Positions 10,789 to 23,088 of a stretch of DNA of 64,000 bases are shown piece after piece. The notes under the pieces are model-generated. The model was not told the DNA's origin. It saw only the letters and a list, made by a program, of their open reading frames with translations, and did not search any database. The number at the start of each line of letters is the position of its first letter. Positions within the stretch are counted from its first letter, which is position 1. The DNA is taken from NCBI GenBank assembly GCA_003952965.2, contig CM025849.1, forward strand, positions 15,713,297 to 15,777,296, written 5' to 3'. A program made the translations under genes and the position numbers. Origin of the DNA: Morella rubra. Its lineage: Eukaryota; Streptophyta; Magnoliopsida; Fagales; Myricaceae.

Positions 10789-12303
10789 CTAGTGGATTGA
10801 AGACCAATGTAGCCACGATTCAGGGGCTCCAATCTTGGGGTCTTCTGGTTTTAGTCACATTAACTGCTTGCTTTGGGAAGATATTTGGCACTCTTCTGGT
10901 GTCCCTTCTTTGCAAAGTGCCTCCTCGTGATGCCATCGCGTTGGGGATCCTAATGAACACCAAAGGCTTGATTGAACTTATTGTTCTCAATATTGGTAAA
11001 GATAGAAAGGTAAGGTGACTGTCCTTTATCTTGATGGTGAGGATCAAAGCTGTAATTATGTAATGAGGGCTTTGCTGTTATCCTTTTGCAGGTGTTGAAT
11101 GACCAGACTTTTGCCCTTATGGTTCTAATGGCTCTTTTTACCACCTTCATCACTACTCCTCTAATCACTGCCATGTACGGGCCAGCAAAAAGGTCAAGAA
11201 AAGCTGATTTCAAGCATCGAACAATCGAAAGGGAAAACCCAAATACTCAACTCAGGATTTTGTCTTGTTACCAAAGCGCAAGAAGCATTCCATCGATGAT
11301 AAACCTTATTGAAGCCTCAAGAGGTTCTGAGAAGCGGGAAGGACTTTGCGTGTATGTAATGCACCTCATGGAGCTGTCTGAGAGGTCCTCGGCTATATTA
11401 ATGGTAAACAAGGCAAGAAGAAACGGGTTGCCCTTCTGGAATAAGGGCCAGCGATCAGATTCTGACTATTTTGTTGTGGCGTTTGAGGCTTACAGGCAAC
11501 TGAGTCGCGTGTCCATACGGTCAATGAGTGAAATCTCGTCCATGTCCGACATGCACGAGGACATATGTACAACCGCTGAGAGGAAGGGAGCTGCAATCAT
11601 AATTCTTCCATTCCATAAGCACCAGAGAGTGGATGGTTCACTGGAAACTACCCGAAATGACTTCCGCTGGGTCAACCGCAAGGTTCTTGAGCATGCACAA
11701 TGTTCAGTAGGGATTTTAGTTGATCGTGGGCTTGGCGGAACGACCCAAGTAGCAGCAAGTAATGTTTCTTATTCCATTGTAGTCCCCTTCTTCGGGGGAT
11801 GTGATGACCGTGAAGCCCTTGCTTATGGGGCTCGAATGGCGGAGCACCCTGGTATAGGACTGACGGTCATTCGTTTCATAGTGAAACCTGAAAGCATGGA
11901 GGAGATTGTCGAGATAAATATTGATGACTCGAGTCCGAGCATCAAACGGTGGGCAGAAGACGAGGAGTTCCTTGCTGAATTCAAGCAAAACAGTCTCAAG
12001 GATGACTCTGCGGCATATCAAGAGAGAGCTGTCGGAAATGCTGCAGATACAATCTCCGTGCTCCTTGAGTTGAACTGCTGCAATCTGTTTTTGGTGGGTC
12101 GAATGCCTCAAGGAGAAGTTGCGCTAGATTTAAGCAGGAATGACTGCCCTGAGCTGGGGCCTCTAGGAAATTTATTGACTTCTCCCGACTTCTCAACACC
12201 AGCATCAGTTTTGGTCGTGCAGCAATATAATAGTCGAGCATCCCCAAATTTTATTATACAGATGGAGGAAGATTTACCTGACAAAGAAGCAGAATCTAAC
12301 TAG
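10789..12303 (+). pseudogene. CHX18/19-like cation/H+ antiporter, 3' part only
   Basis: Two exons, 10789-11009 and 11092-12303, join in phase 0 across an 82-base intron with GT and AG borders. They encode the last transmembrane segments ([68 protein letters not shown]) and the long cytosolic tail of plant CHX proteins, ending at TAG 12301. CHX17-20 type proteins exchange K+ for H+ at endomembranes; the wording is closest to CHX18/19. About 470 residues remain of a usual 800 or so. The N-terminal half is lost at the border with the copia at 10788, so there is no start codon or promoter. The remaining frame has no stops, which suggests the truncation is recent. No symbol is assigned because it is only a fragment. 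Confidence 0.85.
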
Positions 12304-12900
12304 TGAATTACAGAATGTAACCGAATGTTGTCAGATTATGTTTCTTTTCCTAAGTTTTCCAGGTTATGTTTACCATGTTGATAAATCTCAGTAAATGGTA
12401 CATCATGTGGTCTTATTCCTAAATCGCATATATTTTTATGGTAAATAATCTAACATGCTCCTGCTAAATTACCCATTATTCTACAGAGGTTGTTCTGCTG
12501 CTACTTGTTTTTAAGATAGTAAATTAGTAATTATGGTGAGAAAGGTTATCAGCAAGCTAATAAAACAAAATAATAAGAAAAACTAAAAAATTAACCACTA
12601 ATACTACCAAAATTCTGAAGCCGAAGCATACCTTTTAGACAACAACGAGGCATGTTCAATTCCATCATACCTGTTTCTAAGACCCTCTGCCCCCTGCCTT
12701 GCCAAAAAAAGCTGCTATTTGATCATTAGAGCTCCGTAAATGGATTCCACATGTTTGACAGAATAACAGAGTAGGCCATGATTGCTAAACTCCACCTTTT
12801 TCCTTCCCTGTTCTCTCTCTCTCCGTCAACAAACTAATTTGCTTCTCGCTTTTGCTTCAACACTGAACACAGGGGAAGAAACAACTTTTCGAAAAGTCTA
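12304..12900 (+). other. CHX 3' flank and intergenic sequence
   Basis: Downstream of the CHX stop, A/T-rich sequence could hold the 3' untranslated region. No clear polyadenylation signal or further gene was recognised before the retroposon at 12914. Confidence 0.5.
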
Positions 12901-12901
12901 G

Positions 12902-13631
12902 ACAGAGAGGGCCTCCTTCTCTCTAGACTCCCCCCTTTTCTCTCTTTTGCAACCCCCTCCCACACTCATCCATTCTCCGGGCGATGGGAGGAGTTCCTCC
13001 TCCTGTCCACCCACCTCCTGGCCTGCCGTCGGCCGGTTAAAAGTTGTTTCTTTGTGTTTTCTTGATATAATATTGGTGGTTTTGTTTCCTGGTTCTTGCT
13101 CCGGTGAAGACTTCTCAGCGACGGCAAGGCATTCTTTGATGAGCACACGCCCCTTGGTTGGCATCAGCGGCTCCAAATCTTCGACGTTGTCCCTGACCGG
13201 TTCTTGGCTCTCCACACGCCACTCTTGAGGCGCGTGGATCTGACGTGTCTGGTGTCTTCTCCCTTTTTGACCGAGTTTCTCCTCTGTGGGCTCTTTTGTT
13301 GCAGGTGTTTGTTCGGCTCCTCCTTCTCCGGTGACTATATCCGTCGTTCTCAGCGGGTTCTGTTGTGCCTCGGGTCTTTAGACCTGGGTTAGGTTTGTGG
13401 GTCTATGGACCCGGTTGGGTGAGGCCCTTATATCCTATTGTGCTGGGACCCTTACAGTCTTTAGGTTGTTTCTGGCCCTTTGAGCCTTTGAAAGTGATGT
13501 AGTGGGTCTTTGTACCCCATTTGAACGTTTCCAGCCATGGATGGTTCCAGATTCTGCACTTGTATTCTCTCTTCCCTAGGAAATGAAATCCACCATTGCT
13601 TAGAAAAAAAAAAAAAAACACAGAGAAGGCC
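12902..13631 (+). mobile_element. Poly(A)-tailed retroposon (LINE/SINE-like) with target duplication
   Basis: About 700 bases of G/C-richer sequence end in an A run at 13604-13618. They are flanked by ACAGAGAGGGCC (12902-12913) and ACAGAGAAGGCC (13620-13631), 11 of 12 bases identical. A tailed insert between long direct repeats is typical of LINE-driven retroposition. Neither the body nor its ORFs matches anything I recognise, so it may be a 5'-truncated LINE end or a SINE-like or processed sequence. Orientation is given by the tail. Confidence 0.65.
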
Positions 13632-13757
13632 ATGAGTAAATTGATAAGTGATACTTCTGGGATGTGGTCACTAGTGTTATTCGTTTTCTTTTCTTTTTTG
13701 TTAATACCAGTTTTGCCCGAATAGGCTTTTGTGTATATCAGGGGATGAGGATTGTTT

Positions 13758-14264
13758 GAAAAGTCATAATTAGCCTTGTATCCATAGAGTAAAATTAATT
13801 TCGTATCCGCTATTATTAAAACAGCAATTCGAGCCATTTATCTTTTGAAAATCATCAATGTACGCTCCCCGTCCAAATTAAGCGTTAAGTGGGACGGAAA
13901 AATATATAAAATGACTAAAATGCCCCTCAAATACAAAATTACTAAAAAAAAAATTTAAAAAAAAAAATTTTTAAATTTATATTTTTATATATATATATAT
14001 ATATTTAAATAAAACTATTGAAACTCTATTTCAATAATCTATTTATTTTTAATTGATTTCTTAAATTTTTATTTATTTTTTAAAATTTTATCTTGAAGGG
14101 CATTTCAGTAATTTTACATTATTTTAATTTAAACGGGAGCGTACATTGATGATTTTCAAAAGATAAAGGGCTCAAATTGCCGTTTTGATAATAGTAGATG
14201 TGAAATTGATTTTGCTCTATAATTGATTTTGCTCTATAAATAGGGACCTAACTATGACTTTTTC
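13758..14264. mobile_element. MITE with about 120-bp terminal inverted repeats
   Basis: The left arm (GAAAAGTCATAATTAGCC... to ATCATCAATGTACGCTCCC) is the reverse complement of the right arm (GGGAGCGTACATTGATGAT... to CTATGACTTTTTCC), with modest divergence over about 120 bases. Between them is A/T-rich DNA with a TA run and no coding capacity. Such long arms are known from MULE-type and fold-back elements. I could not define a clear target duplication. A partial relative lies at 8158-8275. Confidence 0.8.
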
Positions 14265-14723
14265 CTTTCATTTTGAGAAGGCTTGGTTGCCACTTATGCT
14301 AGCTTAGGGCTCTCATCCTCCCCTGCCTCTTTTAAGTCAATTACCTTAGCAAAGATACGTCTGTTTTTCGTGGGCTACAAGAGGAGTTCGGTCCCTTGCC
14401 TCAACTAATCTCGATTACAATAAATTAGACCGAAATTGAGCTCAGGATTTTTGGCAAGGTAAGACACCGAGTCAAAAAGCAGCACATGTAACTGAGTGCG
14501 ACTTAGTTCCCTTTCGAACTCTTGGAAGGACCAGCTCTATATTATCTTTTGGGCAGAATAATGGAGTTTTCGATCTGAGCCGTCTATTTTAGTCATTGGG
14601 ACCTTTCTATTAGGACCGACTACGTAACCGTTTCTAATCGCTTTGTGATTATTATATGCGTACAAATTCTGCTGTCTAAACAAAATTGTTATAAATTATA
14701 TGCATTACGCACTTGGAAGCTCC
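14265..14723. other. Upstream region of the first dirigent gene
   Basis: No coding similarity was recognised. The right end grades into the promoter of the gene at 14780. Confidence 0.5.
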
Positions 14724-14731
14724 TATATAAA
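14724..14731 (+). promoter_or_regulatory. TATA box of the first dirigent gene
   Basis: TATATAAA lies 49 bases before the ATG at 14780, which leaves room for a short 5' leader beginning near 14755. Confidence 0.7.
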
Positions 14732-14767
14732 CTTCACTAAGATCGGTCTCTTTGACACAGCCATTAG

Positions 14768-15328
<561 letters not shown>

Positions 15329-17919
15329 ACGTAGGATGCAGCTCGCATATGTCGCAATAGGTGCGGCAGGGTGTTGCAATTGTATATTAAAAGCTCGCTA
15401 GCAAGTGTAGCTTGCGACTGTCCAATGCTCTGCAACCTGCTCTGTTAGGTTGCAACTTGCAACTATGTATCTTCTTGTTTCCTACTTGGGTGTCTTCAAA
15501 TAAAAACAAAGTTTCATTTGCACAGTTTTCTTCGTCAATGCGGCGGAGCTTTCCCTGTAATTTGGTTTCCTATTTTACATGATCTTATTCTCTCTCTCTC
15601 TCTGTGTAAGGAATTTCAAATTCCCAGTTCAAGAGTGAAGGGTTACTTGTTTTTCTCTTTTTGTATCGATTTACCCTCACTCTTAGGTGAAAGAACTTCA
15701 GAAATTATACATAGATAGTCCCTCAATTGTTTGCTTGTGGAATGATCAAACCCAAGACCCAATCCAGTTCATCATCAGGCCGGATACTTCCATTCCTTAG
15801 GGCCGATCTTAAGGGCTATATTTGTTATATGAAAAATTAATTCCTTGTCTTAGCATTCTAAACATTTAGGAAATAATATATAGATCACTTAAACAGTGTT
15901 CCAACACTTCCCCATAGGAATCTCAATAATTTCAAAATAAGTTAATGATCTTACGAATCGTACTTACCCTTTGATAATGTCAAAAAGATGTGAAAAACCA
16001 AGGATGATGCTCTAGGAGACTCATGTTAAAGAATTTACATACTCAGAGACGTTAACACATTGACGAAACTTACTTTGCTTACCGTGGAAGTGGTGGTTCA
16101 ATTAGTTTTGGTATTCATTCAAAATTAGGCTAGGCGACTAGAGGTCTTAGGATTAAACCTCCGGTGATCAAAGTTCGTTGTATTTTTATGGGACTGTGGT
16201 AACTGTCTAAACCTCTTGATTTAATATTTATGGCTCAATCCGAACATGTTATAATTGGTAGAGAGCTACTATGGTCACGCTTGGCCGTCCTCTTCCATCT
16301 TTTGTTTGGAGAAAAAAAAATTATTCTCGCATGAATAGGCAATTCTATTGTTCGTTTTCAACATGAACTGAACGGACCCGCCACTTAGTCGAGCCATGTG
16401 GGTACGTCAGTGATGTCCAAAACGCATCAATATTCGGTTGACTGGTTTAAGTCACTTCCTTTCTTTTTATCCAAATTACTTCTTTTTTTGTCATAATTTA
16501 TTATATTTCTATCTAACTCCCTTCCTTTCTTCTTTGTAATTTTTAGAAATATCTCTATTCATAGGTTCAGATCCACTTCTATGAATTGAAAGGTCCTAAT
16601 AATCAACTTTGCAATCAGTTGTTAGAATTAATAGATTTTCAAATCTTTCATTTGAAAAACCGAAACCCTTCTTATTGGATAATATCCGAAACTCTTAGAT
16701 ATATTAATTGCACTGCCCATACTGCAGCAGGACAGAGTATAGTGTTTTTGACGGATCAAAACATTCATGAACATGGGAGGTGTAGAGTGATTGATATTAT
16801 TTGGAAATCCAGTTATGTTTGGCAGTAAAAGTTTTGGACGTGTGAAGAACTTTTGAAAATTCTCATTTGCCAAACATGCATGACTTAGTGTTATGAGCGT
16901 TCCTCTGTAGAAGATGAGATTTGTTTTTCTTATGTTTTTACTCTTGATAAGCTTAAAAGCTTTGTGAAGAGATCATAAGTCTCTTCAATGACATGAACAA
17001 CCAATAAGTTTGAGGGTCCATTCATGATCTGTTCATGGAGAACACATGGCACAAGCCCCAAATCAGGCTTGATATACTCTAAGCAACTACATAACAGGTT
17101 CTACATTTTTTTTTATATGATCGATTTAGCTTAATTAGCTTTCAAGATGAATCATGGAGCTGGCTAGCATTAATATTGTATGTTCCATTCCAGAGAGGCC
17201 ATAAAACCACGTCAAGTATCCATTTTAAATAATGCTTGGAGGCAATTTACTGTGGAACGTATCACACCTACCACAAGATTCGTATGGTTATAATATATGC
17301 ACAATTAATTAAATGCACTTTTCTCTTCTGCATAGTTTGTGGTTAAGAGTTTCAAAATTAGGTCCTAATCATGCGTGAAATAATTAGAATACAATTGATC
17401 AACACAATCATAAGAGATGGCAAATGGATATACTTGGATTATTCAACTCATGGGGTTACGATATATCTCGATCGGGCCTTGTACTTGTCCAAAGTTGTTG
17501 CCAGTCGTACGTGGTGGTCCTAGGCGCCAGATGAGATGCATGGAGACTAGAGAGCCTAATTAATATGCTTTTCAAAGTCATTGGGGCCGGGGGGGGGGGG
17601 GGGGGGGGTAGGGGGGGACTTATAACGTCCAAGAGCTTACCTACCATAAACAAACAATATGTACGACGACGTTGCTTATCATTTGGATTATCTCTAAATT
17701 CCAAGTGAATACCTACCCCCACCATTTTTCCACCCACTTCATCGATTGAAGAAAAAAGTTTGGAACGCAGAAAAATGATTGAACCCTGCTTTCCCAAAGG
17801 AGAAACTAGAACCATAACTTTGGCCTTCAATATCTTATCTTATCCTCGTGATTGAATTGGCCGCCGTGTTTCTCTAAAAATTGCACAAAGTTTGGCTTTG
17901 ATAAGCTACCTTATTCCTT
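15329..17919. other. Intergenic sequence between dirigent gene 1 and the LINE remnants
   Basis: It contains the 3' flank of the dirigent gene (AATAAAAACAAAG near 15499 could be a polyadenylation signal), short CT repeats, and a 20-G run at 17589-17608. Small ORFs, such as one of 80 codons at 16586, show nothing I recognise. Confidence 0.5.
17589..17608 (+). repeat. Poly(G) run
   Basis: Twenty consecutive G, followed by TA and seven more G. Such a run is unusual in this A/T-rich context and is prone to sequencing error. Confidence 0.8.
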
Positions 17920-18314
17920 TTTTTTTTTTTTTTTTGCTGAAAACAAACCTCATAACATAAGCAAAAAAAAATCAAAGTCACGAATGCATATCACAAACCC
18001 GGATATACTCAAGAATAACAGAAAACGGAACAAAATCAACAACACTAAGACGAGCTGCCCACTTAGCTAACAAGTTCCTACACATTGCACCTCCTCAAAA
18101 TCCAGGCTACCTTCCAATCCCAACGCTCCTCAAAACACTTTCGGATGTGCTCCACCATACCCGTGGCAGCCCAAAGCTGAGATGGCTCCAAAGAGAGCAC
18201 ATCTTTGCATACCACAAAAGAATCACATTCGAACAACACCTTACTCCAATTAAGCCTCCTAGTCAAAGATGCTGCCTCCGACAAACCAAAGGTCTCTCCA
18301 ACAATCGGGTCCAT
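17920..18314 (-). mobile_element. LINE 3' end with RNase H-like domain and poly(A) tail
   Basis: Minus-strand translation gives LSEAASLTRRLNWSKVLFEC, then CDSFVVCKDVLS, then HIRKCFEERWDWKVAWILRR, followed in the next frame by RNLLAKWAARL. This is the plant RNase H-like (RVT_3) domain found at the C-terminus of many L1-type LINE proteins. A frameshift lies at about 18080. A stop near 17980 is followed by about 45 bases and an A tail (T run at 17920-17936 on the plus strand), as expected for a LINE 3' end. The 5' part is missing, and no convincing target duplication was found. Confidence 0.7.
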
Positions 18315-18959
18315 AGTAACTAAACATTCCGTGTAAACTATACAGAGGGAACTGTAATAATCTCTAATAGAGATTGTTATTTATGACCCATTTTGACAGA
18401 TCGCCGCCTTATTCACTTAAGTAGCTATTTTGTTTTCGTTTTTTTTTTTTCGGTATGTAGTTATCAAAATCACGTACGTCTGGATCAGACAGAATTTGAT
18501 TTCTAATCCAAATCCATCAATTGTCAATTTTGCTTCAGGTGTCAAGTGAACTTCATTTTGAGAAGGAGAACAAAGTAAAGTTGTTTTTGCCAGGTCACCG
18601 CAAGTTGATCCTACAGCCTCTAATAAGTAATAAGCCACATCATTTGATGAACATTATTCTATTTCACCATTTAACCAACTCACCTAACTCGTCCCTCTCA
18701 AAAAAAAAGACTCTGAAGTGATCTATAGCTAGTCACGCCTTCGCTCCTCCTCAGTCCTCCATGCATGCTTACATTTCTGTCAATCAAATTGCGAACGGGG
18801 GAGGAAATGGGAGTAAAATCAACTAGTAGTGAGCTGCTCCCATTTTTCATGGCTCGGCCTAGTGCTTAATAGAATAGATATATCTACCTTCTCTAGTATT
18901 GTTTGATTTCTCCTCGACAACTTTGAAGTAAGATTAGGAAATTGAAAAACTTGGGCCGA
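18315..18959. other. Intergenic sequence between two LINE remnants
   Basis: No coding similarity was recognised. Confidence 0.5.
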
Positions 18960-19423
18960 GCCCAAACACAGATGCTCTAACTAATCTCAACAAATTGGGT
19001 TCAGCATTCCTGGATCTGGAAGTTGGTCCACAAGACACCTCGAATGGGCTGAAAATTCTTCTTCCCACAATTAAGGCAGTGGGAGAACACATTTGGCCTC
19101 AGATGATGCTTGAATGTGACTGCTTGCTTGTCTTTGGTTACTGATGTTTTGAGCAACAACCCTTCTGTCGGTTGGCAAATGGAGGACTGGAGGACTACTA
19201 TCAGAAGCTTCTTTTCTTCTTCTCCTTTGCACTCTATCCACCGGATTCCTCGTCGGCAGAATAAGCTTGCTCATCGGCTGGCTAAGTGGGCAGCTTCCCT
19301 TAATTGCTTTGATTTTATTGCTTTATCGGACATTCCAGTATATGTTGCTGGTTTGTGACTCTTAGTAGTTGTTGTTTTGGTTTACAGTACTTAAAATAAT
19401 AAATAATAATAATAAATAATAAT
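18960..19423 (+). mobile_element. Second LINE 3' end with RNase H-like domain and (TAA)n tail
   Basis: Plus-strand translation gives MLECDCLL in one frame, then VTDVLSNNPSVGWQMEDW and HRIPRRQNKLAHRLAKWAA in the next, ending at TGA 19356. This is again the C-terminal RNase H-like domain of a LINE. The frame change is near 19130. After the stop come about 35 bases and a TAA-rich tail (about 19397-19423), a common ending of plant LINEs. It differs from the element at 17920 in sequence, tail and orientation, so the two are separate insertions. Confidence 0.7.
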
Positions 19424-22371
19424 TTTGATTTGGGAAAACGTTTGTAGTCAATGAATTATTTTTAAACTTTTCAAGTAGGAAATACTGTAGATTTTGCACT
19501 TTATACTCTCAACTACTACGTTTGAGACTTTGCATCCATGAATTACTCGTCCTAACATTTTGCACCCTCTTTTTTAATTTTTTTCATAAATTAATATTTT
19601 TTTAAATAATGATGATTATACCCTAAAAAGGTGATAGCATGTAATGTCATTTCATTATCTTTTTTAAAATAAAAAGTCAATTTTTTATCTAATTTGATGA
19701 AAAAAAATAAACAGAAGTGTGGTGCAATGTGTTAGGTGATTGGTGTTAGGTGATTGGTCAGCCAAAAATTGAGTCAATTCGATCAGTTTCTGTCCTCTGG
19801 CATTGGCACCAGTGTATATAGATGAAAAATGGGAAGATTCTCACGGTCAGGATGTTGCAGCGCTACACGTTAGAAATATCGTAATCAAATTTACACAAGA
19901 TTTGATATGATATTATTATATCACGATATCAAATTTAAATATGATATTGTTATCAAATATCAGATATCCAAATTTAAATGTAGGAATATTTACTTATAAT
20001 ACTTTATATTGTAGAAACTTTTAACTTGTAATCTATATGCATTTATAATATAAAATATAGTCATAGAGGACTTTTACAATGGAAGTAGGTCTTATAGACC
20101 AAATCACTTAAATCTCTTGTTTCTTGTTATTATTTTTCTCTCCTCTTCATCATTCTAACCTTTTTCTTTTCTACAGATAGTTTGCGGGGAGAAGCTGGTG
20201 CTGCCCTCTTTCTGTATAGTGATTTACAGAATTACTTTTTGACAGACTCGCTGAATATATGCAGAGTATTCAGAATGTCCAAGAGGAACCAAGAGGCCAA
20301 TACCTGATATAATTCATGCATAAGTAATATATTTTCCAGCAGCCATCATGTGGGATCTATGTTATGGATTCCTTGAAGGCATAATCATCTTCCAAATGGG
20401 ATTAGAGAAGTAGGTTGCCAAGCAAAACATTGCGTGCTCTTTTGATCCTGATGTTTGTCCATTTGAGATTTCTGTTTGTGATGTTATCTTCGAACCTCCT
20501 TAAACTCCCGTTGTCATTGTTTTCTTTGTAATTGTTGGAAACACACTGGATCGCGGGAAAGCTAAAAATGGGGAATGGAATTACGCAAATTATTTGTCAA
20601 CCTCCAATTTACTACCCAAAAAAAAGAAGGGTAGACCACCAATCACACTGCTGGATCCAACCTTTTCATGACGCTTTGATTATTAAAGCAGGAAATCTCA
20701 ACAACCACGCCATCGACTGCAAACTTTCCGCCCTGTTTGGGCCTAAACTTTCTAGTGGTGGCAATGATTAGGTTCGTCGTAGAAATGAAGCAAACAAAAG
20801 GAATTAACTAGCTCTGCGGATGAGGTATAGCACATGTTGTGAGGCACAACTGTGCAATGTGGACCCTGGAGGTCAATATCAAGGATTTGAATGGGAGAGA
20901 ACGTAACACCCCTGATTTGGTTGAGTCCCACTGGATGGCTGAATTCTGATAGAATTGCTAGAATGCCTAATACTGTCTTGATTCTTTGCTAGGTAGAACT
21001 GAACTTTATAAGCGGTTTGGAGGGACTTCAATTGCAACATGGAGCAGTCCTTTCAGAGTTCTGATATAAATTATGTAAGTGCTAATACAGGATGGTCTCA
21101 TGGTCTGTCCTTTTGCCTAGTCGCTGTTTTTTTCTCGCTTGAATTCAAACATCACTTCTCTTCTGCAACTATGGATACAGAAGCTGCTAATCCCCTCACT
21201 AGAATGCAGCAGCAGCAGCAGCAATCTTTGGCAACTGACACACCACCATATATAGATCAATGAAAACTTTGAACTCTGTTTTACACTGGCACTAACAAAA
21301 ACAGGAATGAGTTCAAGCTCCTTTATTTTCTTCTTGATTTATATAGCTCCTGTTTCGCCTCCATTCTTCTTAAATGATTAAAACAAACTCCTTAATATCA
21401 AGAGTGATACTTACATCTTCATAGTCTAAAATACAAGTTAAACCCGCAAATGATTTGCTTTTGCATTAAGAAAAAAAAATTGCTCCCCATTTCTTTTCAT
21501 ATCACACCTACTCCAGGATTTGTATTCATGTTAGGTTAACGGGTTTTAGCCTAGTTTCTGGTTATGAGTTTGACTGGTCTTAATCCTCTTCGTTCTGTAA
21601 TATAAAAAAGAAGAAAAATGGGTTGGAATATTTCAGCTGGGTTAGGAAGGTGATGTCTGTGCTCTGTACTTGACCAAAATTGGTGGGGCATGTTATCCTT
21701 TGACTCAGTGGTGCTAGATTAGATGCATTGAGAAGGAGAATAATTAAATTAAACTAACAACATATGCTAATTCTGAAAGCAGTTGAAGAAAAAGTTTTAT
21801 TTGGCAGCTCAAACGAATCCGTGTTTGAATTTCTGCGATATCTGATCTACGGTATCATCTCGTCTCAGATACCATACTGATTGAAAGATTTAAATGAGTT
21901 GATGCTATCTGAATCTCCTGCAGCCCTGCTACGCTGTCTGAGCATCACTGTGTAAAAGTCCAATCAGATATTTTCTCGGGAGTTTTTAGAATTGCCTCCA
22001 AGAGCTGTCTCTTGTATCTAACTGCACAGGCCATAGTGTTACTTCATATTCTATAACTTGTCGACCAATCTCATGGGATTGACCCAAGGGGCAGAGGTTC
22101 ACTAATCAAAGTGCTTTGCTGTTTAATATTGGGTTTACTTCTAGTAGCTAATAACTAACTAACATTTTTTTATATATTTTTTGTTTTTTGGGTGGGTGGG
22201 AAGATATAATTCAGAAGGGAAGAGAATAAAGTGGGTGTTTTCCAAGAAAAATTAGGCCACCAAAACATGCGTTTTTTAAGCAACAAATTTCTTTAAGCAC
22301 AAGTATAGAAGGGATCACATTAGTATATGGAAGAGTCAAATGTCAATTAGGCACGCATGAAATTTCTTCTG
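19424..22371. other. Long intergenic region, no recognised gene
   Basis: It holds A/T-rich stretches (19560-20060), a 79-codon ORF at 20532 and a 74-codon ORF at 21039-21263 with a short glutamine run (CAG/CAA repeats at about 21206-21223). Neither ORF shows a domain I know, and neither has clear splice or promoter context. Confidence 0.4.
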
Positions 22372-22379
22372 TTATAAAT
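22372..22379 (+). promoter_or_regulatory. TATA-like box of the second dirigent gene
   Basis: TATAAATT lies 68 bases before the ATG at 22447, in a position similar to the TATA box of the paralogue. Confidence 0.45.
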
Positions 22380-22407
22380 TAGAAGGGAAGACGAGCAAGG
22401 ATCATGA

Positions 22408-23088
<681 letters not shown>

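Noticed and set aside
11716-12111. 131-codon minus-strand ORF
   Set aside because: It is antisense to the CHX coding exon and is a shadow frame.
13403-13837. 144-codon minus-strand ORF
   Set aside because: It spans the retroposon tail and the MITE arm, so it is a chance frame.
16586-16828. 80-codon ORF considered as an RNase H-like LINE remnant
   Set aside because: The conserved D/E blocks and the LAKWA end motif are absent.
17456-17830. 124-codon minus-strand ORF with a proline run
   Set aside because: The prolines are the poly(G) run read backwards; nothing else supports a gene.
17905-18330. Target duplication around the LINE at 17920-18314
   Set aside because: The flanks share only a few bases (ATTCC), which is not convincing.
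21039-21263. 74-codon ORF with a glutamine run
   Set aside because: The glutamines come from a short CAG repeat. No family, promoter or splice evidence was seen, so it is mentioned only in the intergenic note.
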